Shown: piece after piece, positions 1-12,200 of the stretch
Position numbering within the stretch: position 1 is the stretch's first letter
How the letters are laid out: each line of letters begins with the position of its first letter
Translations under genes and position numbers: made by a program
Source of the DNA: Cocos nucifera
Taxonomy: Eukaryota; Streptophyta; Magnoliopsida; Arecales; Arecaceae
Assembly (NCBI GenBank): GCA_006176705.1
Contig: QRFJ01000058.1
Coordinates: 744,001 to 808,000 of the forward strand
DNA length: 64,000 nt
Direction: 5' to 3'
Notes under the pieces: model-generated
The model's database searches: none
Told to the model about the DNA's origin: nothing
The model's input: the letters and a program-made list of their open reading frames with translations, nothing else

Positions 1-21
1 TATGAATAAAATGGCCTTTCT

Positions 22-29
22 TATAAATA
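22..29 (+). promoter_or_regulatory. Possible TATA box of the RNF170-like gene
   Basis: The string TATAAATA lies about 105 bases upstream of the first codon at 132 in an A/T-rich stretch. Its position would give a 5' untranslated leader of roughly 70 to 80 bases. Simple A/T-rich sequence also produces such strings by chance, and the window starts only 21 bases upstream, so the promoter cannot be judged properly. Confidence 0.3.
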
Positions 30-131
30 AAATAAAATAAAATTGTATGTTAGCACGTCTGGTATCTAGTTTTGGCTTGGAAAATTTTCTGATATAATTA
101 TCCAGCACGATAGGGAGAGTGGGAACGAGAG

Positions 132-222
132 ATGGCTTTGCCGCCGGAGAACGATTGCTGCTCGGTTTGCCATGATGATTTCACTCTCCCGTGTCAGGCC
201 AATTGCTCCCATTGGTTCTGCG
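132..222 (+). CDS. RNF170: RNF170-like exon 1 (first half of RING finger)
   Basis: It begins with ATG at 132 and ends with one base of a glycine codon before a GTGAGA donor at 223. It encodes residues 1-30 plus one base, including the first RING ligands C10, C13, C25, H27 and C30. Confidence 0.92.
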
Positions 223-3200
223 GTGAGACGCCGTTTTCGCTTTACCTCCCCCTCTCGCGGGTTCCCTAAATCCCGCTCCCTACCCGTGCCGATAAAAAAA
301 ATCTCCTTTTTTTTATTCTTCAAAAAAGAAATAACATTCAGGCATTCCTTAATTTGCTTCGATTTTGTCCTTTAAAATCCCTGTTTTTCTCTTTCTATTT
401 ATGGATTAGGTCAGAGGTTATGCATGTGCTGTTGGATCTCCTGATCTCATTTTATAAATTGCATCGATCGTCGTCCGTAATTTTTCCGTTTTGTTTTGAT
501 GTTTGCACCAATTTCAGTGGTTTTGCCGAAGTAATTCTTCGTTGCAAATTGTTTTGTTTGGTGACAGAAATTGAATCTCGACCGGAATAATTGAGGCTGA
601 CTTTTTTTTTTTTTTTTGAGGAAAACGGGTACTATTTTGACGTGTTGATTCCGTCGTTGAGGGAAGTCGAAGAAAGGGACGAGAATTTGACTCGAATGTG
701 CTGTTGTCCAGTTGCAGAGATATTACAGTTAGGGTTCCTGCAAATGTGATAACGGTGGTCAATAATCTAATATTTGCTGAAGAGGAAGTTTAGATTTTTT
801 CCCCCTTTATATTGTTTAAGATCCAGCAATATTCGGCAGCAGAGAACTTCAGTTGGATGCCAAGGGAAGTTCATATTGGATGCTTACAGGTGATGAGTTG
901 AAAATGGAAAAACATCAGGGAACTGGATGTTGATTTCATGCTTAACAACTAGCTTCACTATACATGTTTAGAAAAGCCAAATTAGGAGAGCCTATTATAA
1001 GATATGGAGATGATAGAGCTAGTTCAGATGTGATATTTTCTTTTTGTTTGAGGCAGCATGTGATAGATTATCACTATAGGTTGGCATTAAGGGAAGAACT
1101 GATGTTACATGGTACATGAAGTCATTAGAATCTATATGAAAAATTAGGAAGCACTAGATGTAGTAATTGTAGGACAAGTATGTAGTCCAGCGGACCTGCA
1201 TCATATGCTGACTCATAGTCCATTCCTTATTCCATTTGTCACTGTGGAAAAAAATAAAATGTGCTGAATCATATGCTTATTGACTCCTATTAAGCATTAG
1301 AAAAGCATGAGAATTTGACTTGAATGTGCTTTGTCTGGTTGCATAGATATTACAGTTAGGGTTCCTGCATCAAATGTGATAACGGTGGTCAATAAGCTAT
1401 TATTTGCTGAAGATGATGTTCTGATCTTTTTTCCCCCTTTATATTGTTTAGGATCCAGCAATATGTAGCAGCAGAGAACTTCAGCATGATGCCAAGGGAA
1501 GGGATGAGTTGGAAATGCAAAAAACTTGGGGAACTTGATGTTGATTTCATGCTTAACAACTAACATCACTGTACAAGTTTAGAAAAGCCAAATTAGAAGA
1601 GCCTACCATAAGATATGGAGATGATAGAGCTAATTCAGATCTGATATTTTCTTGGTTTAAGGCAGCATATGATAAATTATCATGATAGGTTGGCATTAAG
1701 GGAAGAACTGCTGTTACATGGTTCATGAAATGATTAGAATCTGTATGAAAAAATAGCAAGCATTGGATGTAGTAATCATAGGACAAATATCTAGTCTAGT
1801 AGGCCTGAATCATATGCTGACTTGCAGTCCATACCCTGTTCCATTTGTTACTGTTGATTTTTCTTTGTTGGTATTTGGAGCGAATTAACAATATACTTTT
1901 TTAATTATGTGGTGGATACTATTTTGAATTTATGAATGAAAGTTTTAGATTGGGGTGCAAGTGAGTCAAGCAAACCTGTATTTGACTTGACCTCGACTTG
2001 GATCTGAATAATATCCTCTCGGGTGGGTGAGCCCCAAATCTGGAACCATTTTTTGAACCTTTTAGGTTTAGGTATGACAAAATCTAGCTGAGGCTTAACT
2101 AGACACTTGATGTAGCACGCAAAACTCAAACCTGACCTATAGCTGATGGAAGTCAAACTAGTGTTGATTTAAACCTGCCATATGCAAGGTCAGGCTTTGT
2201 TTGAAACCTGGAAGCTTCTAATCCTGGTCTGGTTTTTGTCCTGCCAGACCTCTGGGCTTGATAGGCCTACTTGCTTTACTAGTTTTTTAGGTTAGCAGAA
2301 TAAAATTTACAGTCAGTGCGCATTCATTACTGAAGTCCAAAAGATAAGTAATTAATTCTGCTGTTAGATCTGCTGCCATCTCTTTAGTTCTGCACTGTCA
2401 GCTTGCTGTGTTTAGATGATTAGACAACCATGGAACCTTTTATTAAACTCCAGCTACCCAAGATCAATGATCCATCCTTCTTCCTAAACTCGTAAAACTC
2501 TAAAACAGATTTGTCTTACCTTTTATTCTCTTATGAATCAAGAATCATTTTCCTGCTGTCTTGTGATGAGATCTTGGACGGCTAGTGACTAATTTAATTA
2601 AAACTTTATTAGAACTATTCCCTTGGTTGTTTCAAGCATTGCAAGCCACCCCTATTTGGTCCTGCATCAAAAAACTTGCAAAGATAAGCTTGTATTTTGG
2701 GGATGAGGCTTGTTGCTTATAGAAGGCAATTCTGAAAGTTTTCATGAAAAAATAGCTTACAAGGACGATGCTAGTCTTGAAAAATCAAGATTTAATCAAG
2801 AAGATTGGTTGCTTGCATTAAGCACTCATTCTTTCTAAAATTTTCAGAAAGATTATGCACATCTTTTGTAACCAAGTCTTAATAAAGTATGTGACATGAA
2901 AACTAAAAGGTTCAATAAGCATTAAAGGCGAGGTTGGTTGGACCAATACCGGGACTTGTACCGATTGCTTGGCGATATTGGGATCCATACTGGTTGCTTG
3001 GTATGGTACGGTATGCTACTAGTACCGTGCCATTCCGGTTCGTTGCAAACCTCTTTTTTTTTTATTTTCAAATTTTAAATTGAAGTCAGTATATGATTTG
3101 CCGACTTCAATTCAAAATTAAAATAAAAAAAAAAGTTTGAACCCTTCTCCCCTGTTCCACTCTCCCTTGCTCCAAAACGAAGATGGTGGGAGAGAGAGGG

Positions 3201-6200
3201 GGAGGGTCAAAGAAACCCTAATACTAACTTGAGTGAGAGAGGGAGGAATAGTGGGGGATGTTACCGGTGAATTTGTGGAGGGGGCTGATCGAGTACTCCG
3301 AGCGATCGCGTGGTGCTGATTGTGAGTGAGAGATGAGGGGGTTCTCTCGCAATCATGAGGTGGAGGGTCGAGATGGGGGGGGGGGAGTGGGGGTTTTAAG
3401 TCATGTAGGTGGGGGGGGGGGGCTTTAATTGAACCAAGGCCTTTGTACCAAATATGATGGAGGGACCATTTTGGTTCCCTCTCGGTACGGCTTGAATCAG
3501 ATCGTTTGGGGTTGTTCGACGAATGTTGCTTCAAAGTATTGCTCTTAGATGGCCTAAGAAGGAAAATAATTAGAACCAAAAGGCTGTATATATTGGATAC
3601 CTGTCATAGCTTCAATCGTATTTGTACTTGACTTGGTACTTGGCATTAAGGGGCGATGTAGTTAGAATGTTGTTAACCAGAAGGCAAAGGAAAAGATATG
3701 ATCTAATATCTCACAAAATATATTTCCATTGGTTAAACTAACAATGTCAAGGTTGTTTTTAATTTGTGTAGGACACCTATCTTGATGTGCAATGTTGAGA
3801 AAAGCGCCTCGAATTCTCCCATATTAAGCCCACAATGAGGTCTAGGACAACGAACAGCCTAACGAGCTGAAGAACATTCCAATCAGAGTCCAGACGGCAA
3901 AGATACACGTGAAGAAGCATGCAAGACCACTAAAGCGGGACCCACGGGCTGGCACGGGCCAGCGGGCCGCCAGGCCTGACATGTCGCGCGGGCCAGTCGG
4001 GCCCTGCGCAAGGACGCACTGGCCCAGGCCCAACATGGGGGTGTGGGCCAGCACTGGCACGCACGGCCCTGCGCGGCCCGGCGCTGGCGAGCCTAGCGCG
4101 CATGCGAACGTGCGCGGGCCTGCTGCGGATGCGGCCCCACGGGCACGCGCATTGTCCATGCGACGTTCTTTTCTCGGGTGTGGTCTACCGTGGACCAGCG
4201 CTTGTGGATCCTTAATAGGTCTACTGGCCTTTTATCATCGTTTATGCGGGTGGAGATGCGGGTTTGTGCGATCCAGCGGCCATGGAGGGCCACGGTCGCG
4301 ATCTAACGGTCTACGGGGGTGTTTGAGTCTAGGCAGAGCTCGGATTTCGATCTTAACATGGACAGAGATCTTTAAAAGGCCTAGAGCAGTCTGTGGACTC
4401 TGACAGTGGTGGCTTAGGCAGTTTAGGTGAGACTTGAGACGACAGAGAGTAAATAGAAGGCATCAGCTGACAGCAGGAGCAGGAGCAGGAGCTTCGAATA
4501 GATAGCTAGGCACTACGATCGTTTCAGGTCTCTAAGAGAGTTTGTTAATGGTAACTTCTTGTTGAGATGATTGTATACGTGAGTTGAGAATGGGTAATCT
4601 TCTCTTGTATCTCTTCCTTTTTTTATAGTGAAGTTTTGTATGCCCCGTTGAGACGAGCCTTTGGACTGATTCATGTACTTAGTTATATTCTTGTTTTATT
4701 TTTTTTTTCTTATTATCATAATATCCTGGTATGAGATCCTTAACAAGTGATTTCAGAGTGTGCTGATAGCCCAACAAATTCGTATAAGAGCCAGACAGTA
4801 CCGGAGCATAGATTGCAGCAGTGGTAATAGAGATTGAAGAATATGGAGAAGATAAGTGCAATCAAGGTGGAGATCAATGGGTTCGATGGAAAGGGCAATT
4901 TCTCCTTGTGGCAAGCAAGGGTAAAGGATATCCTCATCCAACATAGGTTGATTGATGCTCTCTTGTGCGACGAGGTGCCAGCCACTATGGAGGTGAAAGA
5001 TTGGACGCGGATCCAGATACAGACGGTAAGCACGATTCGCTTGTACCTAGCGGATGTCGTGATCCATGTACTTGATGATACTTTTCCGACGGTGCTGTAG
5101 TCGAAGCTCAAGGAGCTGTACATGATGAAGTTGCTCATCAACATGCTATTTCTTTGGAGGCAATTCTACTAGCTGCGGATGAATGAAAGTCAGAGCGTGC
5201 AGGAGTATCTATCCAACTTTCAGAAGATCCTCATCGACCTCAACATTGGCGAAAAAGTTGAGGAGAAGATCAGAGCATTGGTCTTGCTATCATCGCTTCC
5301 ACTCTCTTTCGAGTCTTTGATGATTGTTCTTCTTGTAGGTAATAGCACTATCAAGATGGAAGAGGTAACTTTTGCACTACTCCAGAACGAGGTTCTTAAG
5401 CGGGAGAATCGAGCCTCGAGTTTAGGTGACAACTCGGCACTGATGGTGATTAGAGATGATGGCGGCAAAAGATGGAGACAAAAGAGATCGCAAGGTGGGC
5501 GATCCAAGTCCAAGACGAGGGAGCATAGCAAGATCAGGTGTTATCGGTGCGACGAGTTGAGACATCGAGTCAAGGATTGCCCACGACTCAAAGATCGAAC
5601 ATATGCTACTGTGGCGATAGCCAGTAGCGATACAGAAGACAGTGACGATGTTCTTCTGGTTACTGATGAAGTATCTACTTCTTCCTCTCAGTAGATTATG
5701 GATTCTGCTTATTTTTATCATGTATGTTACAGAGGAGCTATTTGATTCCCTGGAGATCAGTGAGGGTACTGTGTTTCTACCAGAAGGATCGAGCTGTGAG
5801 ATCAGGACAGTGGGATGGTCCGCATGAAGCTCCATGATGGAACAGTGAAGAAGTTGGGTAAGATCCGATATATACCCAGCTTTAAGAAGAATCCAACCTC
5901 GCTGAGCAGACTGGATTCGATCGGCTTTAGATGGGAAGCTGATGAAGGAATCCTGAAGGTCATGCATGGCAGTAGGATGGTGTTAAGAGGAAGTAAATAT
6001 AGAGGATATTACCTCATGGTAGGGAGCCCAGTGCAAGGTGGAGCTCCTAATGGAGATGGATTGGGCATGGGACGGGAGACTCGGAAGGACGACATGCGAC
6101 GTCACAAGGTAAAGTTCTTATTGCCACAGGAGGCTACCCTAAGCAAGCTTAGGTCAGGAGGATCATAGCAGTTGACGGAGATGGGATCGAGCGGCCTAGC

Positions 6201-9200
6201 TCGACTCCCACGTTTGCCCATCCATGATCAGTAGGCGATTGCCTTAGGGCATGAGGGCGCTAGAACTTTCGGATAGGTGGAGACCGAATATCGAGTCAAG
6301 ATGGAGATTGTTGAGAAAAGCGTGTCGAATTTTCTTATATTAAGCCTACAGCAAGGTCCAGGACGACGAACGGAGTCCAACGAGCCTAAGAACATCTCAA
6401 TCGGAATCTAGACGGTGAAGATACATACGAAGAAGCATGCAAAGCCACTGAAGCGGGACCCATGGGTTGGCACGGGTCGCTAGGCTTGATGCGTTGTGCA
6501 GGCCAGCTGGGCCCAACACATGGGCCCGGGCACGAACATGCGCGGGCCTGCCGCGGATGCGGCCTCGTGGGCATGCGCGTTGTCCATGTGGCGCTTTTTT
6601 CTCGGGCATGGTCTATCGTGGACCCGCGCTTGTGGATCCTTAAGAGGTCTACTGGCTTTTTATCACGGTTTATGCGGGCGGAGATACGGGTTTGCGTGAT
6701 CCAGCGGCAATGGAGGGCCGCGGTCGCGATCCAACGGTCTGTGGGGCTGTTTGAGTCTAGGTAGAGCTCGGATTCCGATCTTAACACGGACAGAGGTCTT
6801 TAAAAGGCCTGAAGTAGTTCGTGGACTCTGACAGTAGTGGCTTAGGTAGTTTGGGTGAGACTTGAGATGGCAGGGAGCAGATAGAATGCGCCAGAAGACA
6901 GCAGGAGCAAAGGCTTCGAGCAGACAGCTAGGCAGCGGACTGCGGTCATTTTAGGGGGTCTCCAAGAGAGAGTTTGTTAAGGGTAACTTCTTATTGAGAG
7001 GATTGTATACGTGAGTTGAGAGTGGATAATCTCCTTTTGTATCTCTTCCTTTTCATAGTGAAGTTTTGCATGCCCCATGGAGGCGAGCCTTTGGGCTGAT
7101 TCACGTACTTGGTCGTGTTCTTGTTTTATTTCTTTTTCTTTCTTTCTACTGTAATATCTTGATACGAGATCCTTAACAAGTGGTATCAGAGTGTGCTGAT
7201 AGCCCAACATGCAACCTTTAGGATTATCTTAGGATTAGCCAGGTCTCTCTTGCCCTTTCTCCTAGAACCAAAACTGGATTGGATACCAGCATATCCATAT
7301 CTATATTTATTTTGTCTGACGAATACAAATATGGATATGGATATTATTCAGATGCAAAAATTTATATTTATATTTATTTTAAATGGATACATATACAATT
7401 CGGATACTGAAAGTATGGATCTAATTATGAATATAAGTTGGATAATTAAACTTTATGACTACAGAAACAAAGATATTACTAAATAGATGATAAATCAAGT
7501 TAATTACATGTTTATATGATTGTATATTTTCCTTAAAAATTAATAAATGTCATATAAAATTATATAGGATTACATGTATATTCGGATATAGATCCGATAG
7601 TTGTTTATCCATATCTGTATCCATTTTTCTTTGATGGATGTGGATATAGATATGGAAATTAGTTGGATCCTCTAATTTCTGTCCATATCCGAATTGATTT
7701 GGATACGAAAATGGATCCAAATGGATATTATCCATACCACTTTCACCCTTACCTTCTTTCCATGCTTAATATGAGTTAGATTAAATAAGTGGTTCATATT
7801 GGGCTCCCTCATGTTCCTCGATTACTAAAGCATGATTTCAAGATTCGAAGAATATTTTTTAATTTTGTTATTTGGTTTTGGTTAGTGTGTTAGAAGATTC
7901 AGAGTTTCTTCTTCCTTATCTCTCACCATATTTCTTGCTAGAAAATGTGCAGGACATCGAAAATCCTGAAAGGGAGTGGAGTATAGGGTAGCAATATATA
8001 TTCACTGATGAGCTTAAAGTGGCGAGATAGGAAAGGCTTTTGGATCACATGGCTGTCGTGATTGAGTCTCACTTTTAAAACCCTGTTCCTGTGACCACCC
8101 TTTCCTTTATTTCATCTATATTCCGGCATCAGCTCCCTCTGTATATATATTCCCTAGCTTGGGCTGCACTTTCCTCTTTCATGGTTTGTGAGGCTAGGTT
8201 CCATACCTCGATATCAATCTGAATTTATTGATCAATAAAATCATCTGGCTAGATGCAAAAGGTGACTGTAAGTTGGACTAAATGATGTAGTCTAAATCAT
8301 GGAAATTTAAGATGTCCAGCACCCGTATTTGTGTAGTCTAGTATTCTAGCATTTGAGCTCTTGGAAATGATTGTAATCTTTTAGAAGTTCTAGCATGTTG
8401 TTGATCTAAACAATGATGACTAGAATTTTGTGCAGCTACCTAAGTCTGATCATTTGGAGTCCTTGCATACATGAGCATAATTCTTTGATACTTACAAACA
8501 TTTTCCAAGTGGTAGTATGCTATATGGGAATACCAACAAGGTTTTTCCCTTTTCTTTTCCCTTTTTTTTTTAGGGAGAAAGTTACTTTACTAAATTTATG
8601 TTGGTCACACTCATTTCTTTTAGGAAGAAGGTGCTTAGCCATTTCCAATCATCTTTCCTCCCATTAAACCAGCTTAACAGGTTTGCCATATGAGATAGAA
8701 AGCATGAGTGAAAGGCATGGGATCATGGCCCTTCCCTCCCTCTCTATACAAGTTGGTCCAGTAGACTTTGGTTGTTGAGAAAAACATCTTGAAATTCGAT
8801 CCACAATAGCCTAGAAGAAAGTCCATGATGAGGACAGCCCATAGCAGCACGCAGCGTAGCAAGAGGCTCGGTCTACAGCACATAGGCCTGCAGGGTGGAC
8901 CGTAGGCTCACGTGGTCTGTGGGTGTGCATGGCTTGTAGTGCATGCGACCTAGGTGGGTGCAGGCCTAGCGCGCGCAGGTGTGGCCGTCCATGCACGGTC
9001 CATGCGCCAGCAAAGCCTATCACATGGTCCACGCTCGGGGCGTGGACCCCTTAGAGGCTCACCGTGATTTCACGTAGTCTAAGAAGGTTTTTCGCATGGC
9101 TTTTCGCATGATTGCATGATCGGATGGCTCCAGAAGCTCGTAGGCATGATCGAATGGCTAGACATGATTTTTGAGTCTTGTTTAGGCTTTGTTACCAAGT

Positions 9201-12200
9201 GGGACTCGGTTTTAGGCCTTTATAAGGGCTTGATGGCCTGTGGGTTGCTGTGGGCAGACCTTGGTTCGACAGAAGACCGTTGAGAAGCAACATACCTTGG
9301 AGAGAAGCCAGTAGAGAGCAGAAGCAGGGGTGCTTCAGGAAGACTGTCAGATAGTGGTTAGAGCTATAGGGGGTCTTCTAGAGAGAGAGCTGTGTGAGGG
9401 AGAGTGCTTCTTGTTGAGAGAGGGATTGATGTATGAGGGTTGAGAGTGTGTGATCTCTTGTAATAATTTTCTTTTTTGTCATAGGAAAGCTTGCATGCCC
9501 CATGGAGGTATGTCTTGGCTTAATTCACGTATTTGATTGTCCTTTTTATTTATTTTTTCTTTCTTTTTGTTGCGGTATCGACATCATCAATGATGTTTCG
9601 ATCCTGGATTTGAGGAATCCATATTCTACACAAGGGATCTTCCTAAGAGGTGGTGCCAAAGCAAGTGGTATTACAATAATTGGTATCAAAGCCAGATTAT
9701 ACGAAAGTGTCAGATTGCGGCGGTGTTGATTGAGATTGAAGATGTAGCAGATAGGCTCAATCAAGATGGAGATCAATCGATATAATGGGAAGAGCAATTT
9801 TTTCTTGTGGCAAGCGATGGTGAAGGATGTGTTTATCCAACAAGGATTGATCGATGCTCTCTTATATGAGAAGTCGGCTATCATGGAGGTGAATGATTGA
9901 AGGCGGCTTCAGATGCAGGCGGTCAGTATGATCCGTTTGTACTTGATGGATGATGTGGTGATCCATATGCTTAGCGAGATTTTTCTGATGGTGATGTGGT
10001 GAAGCTCGAGGAGATGTACATGGCGAAGTCATTCACTAATGCTCTTTTCCTCTAGAAGCAGTTCTACCAGCTGTGGATGAGGGAAAGAGCATGTAGGAGC
10101 ATCTCAACAACTTCTAGAAGGTCCTCACCAACCTTGTTCTGAAAAGGTTGAGAAGAAGACCAAGGCATTGGTCTTGCTTTTATCGCTTCCTCCCTCTTTT
10201 GATTTTTTGGTGATTGCTCTTCTTACGGGAAAGAGCACCATCAAGATGGAAAAGGTTATTTCTGTACTTCTTCAGAATAAGATTCTTAGGCGGAAGAATT
10301 GAGCCTTGAGTTTAGGTGGTGACTTGACTATGACAATGACTGGAAGTGGTGGTGGCAGAAGACAGCGGCAGAGGATTGCAAGGTGGGCGGTCTAAGTCCA
10401 AGATGAGGGACTTCAGCAAGATCAGGTGCTATCGATGTGATGAGTTGGGGCATCGTATCAAAGATTGCCTACAACTCAAAGATCAGATGAAGGCTATTGC
10501 GGCCGTGGTTTAAGATAGCGATAGATGAGATTGATGATTGTATGCTTATGGTCTCTGATAAGATATCTACTTCTCAGTAATAGATTTTAGATTCTGCATA
10601 TTGGCATCATGTTTGTTGTAGAGGAGTTGTTTGACTCTTTGATAAGATATCTACTTCTCAGCAGTAGATTTTAGATTCTGCATATTCGCATCATATTTGT
10701 TGTAGAGGAGCTGTTTGACTCCCTGGAAAGCAGTGAGGGCATTGTTTATGTGCCAGATAGATCGAGCTGTATGATTAAGGCATCGGGACTGTCAGCTTAA
10801 AGATGCATAATGGATCAGTGAGAAAATTGGATGAGGTTCGATATATATCCAGTTTCAGAAGAAATTTGATTTCACTGAGCAGACTGGATTCAAGCAGCCA
10901 TAGATGGGGAGCTGGTGATAGAATCCTAAAGGTCATGCGCGGCAGTAGGGTTATTTTGAGGAGATGAAAGTATGGAGGACATTATCTCTTGGTAGGAAGT
11001 TTACTGCGAGGTGGAGTTTCAGGTGTCAATGGAAGCTCAGAGCGAGGTAGAGCTTCAAGTGCAGGTGAATCGAGCATAAGATGGGAGGCTCAGGAGGATG
11101 ATAAACGACGTCGCAAGGTGAAATTTCTATTGCTGTAGGAGGTTATCCCGAGCAGGTCTCAGGCCAGGTAAAATACAGCATATGACGGAGATGGGATCGA
11201 GCGGCCTGGCTCAAATCCTATGTTTATCCATCTATGAGTTGACATGTATTTACCCTATGACATGGGGGTGAGATCTGCGAGATCATCCAAAAAGCTTTCA
11301 AAGTTAGGTGGGAGCCGAATGTCGAGTCGAGATGAAGATTGTTGAGAAAAATATCTCAAAATTTGATCCACAACAATTCAGAAAGAAGTCCATGATGAGG
11401 ATAGCCGACAACAGCACGCAGTGCAGGAGGCTCGGCCCGCAGCGCGTAGCCTTGTAGGGCAGCTTGCAGGCTCGCGCGGCTCGCAAGTGCGCTTGCGCAT
11501 GGCCGGACTACGTGGTTCATGTGCCAGTGAAGCCAATCACATGGTCCATATGCGGGGCATGGACCGCTTAGAGGCTCACCGTGATTTCATGCGCTTCAAG
11601 GAGGTTTTTCGCATGGCTTTTCGTGTGATTGTACAATCGGACGGCTTTAGAGGCTCGCAAGCATGATCGGATGGCCAGAAATGATTTTTGAGTCTTGTTT
11701 AGGCTTTGTTATCGAGTGGGACTCGATTTCAGGCCTTTATATGGGCCTGATGACCTGTGGGTTGTAGTGGGTAGACCTTAGTTCGGCAGAAGACCAGTGA
11801 GAAGCAATAGACCGTGGGGAGAAGCCAACAGAGAGCATAAGCTGGGGTGCTTTAGGTAGACTGTCAGATGGCGGTCAGAACTACAGGAGATCTTCTAGAG
11901 AGAGATTTGTAGGGAAGAGTGCTTGTTGAGAGAAAGGGATTGATGTATGGGAGTAGAGAGTGTGATCTTCTTTTGTAATAATTCTTTTTTCATAGTGAAG
12001 CTTGCATGTCCCGTGGAGGTAAGCTTTGGTTTAATCCACGTATTTGATTGGATCTTTTTTATTTATTACTTCTTTTTATTGTGGTATCGACATCGTCACC
12101 AGCGTTCTGATTCTGGACTTGGGGAATCTGTATTTCGCATGAGGGATCTTTTCAAGAGATGGTGCTAGAGCAAGTGGTATCACGACATTTGGTTTTGTTC

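Larger units (their letters stand above)
3793..7209 (+). mobile_element. TG1: non-autonomous Copia-type element with gag and protease only, 3.4 kb
   Basis: It is flanked by a 5-bp target-site duplication tgcaa (3788-3792 and 7210-7214). The LTRs are 3793-4776 and 6309-7209, and both begin TGTTGAGAAAA and end CCCAACA. The internal region is only 1532 bases. It carries a degraded methionine-tRNA primer binding site directly after the 5' LTR (4777 onward), a gag with zinc knuckle, a protease-like segment and a purine-rich tract (about 6298-6308) before the 3' LTR. Integrase, reverse transcriptase and RNase H are absent. The same layout and length recur in TG2, so this is a family structure and not a private deletion. 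Confidence 0.88.
8773..12187 (+). mobile_element. TG2: second gag-protease-only Copia-type element, 3.4 kb
   Basis: LTRs are 8773-9678 and 11340-12187, both starting TGTTGAGAAAA. The flanks share tttggt (8767-8772 and 12188-12193), a 5- to 6-bp target-site duplication. Primer binding site TTGGTATCAAAGCC follows the 5' LTR at 9680. The internal region (9679-11339) has the same order as TG1: gag, zinc knuckle, protease-like block, then a purine-rich tract at 11329-11339 and the 3' LTR, with no integrase, reverse transcriptase or RNase H. LTRs are clearly related to those of TG1 but diverged, so the two are separate insertions of related subfamilies. Confidence 0.87.

Noticed and set aside
681..1856. 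Possible LTR pair
   Set aside because: The two copies are almost adjacent, lack TG...CA ends and enclose no internal region, so a tandem duplication is the better reading.
3118..3579. 153-residue open frame on the - strand
   Set aside because: It is proline/serine-rich and generated by GAGAGGG and G-run low-complexity sequence in intron 1. No domain is recognisable.
2919..3650. Possible transposon with an 8-base target duplication
   Set aside because: The flanking strings gcattaaa and gcattaag differ by one base and no terminal inverted repeats were found.
3842..4403. Overlapping open frames on both strands (105 and 164 residues)
   Set aside because: They lie wholly in the GC-rich part of the TG1 LTR and recur in shortened form in the other LTR. 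They follow from base composition.
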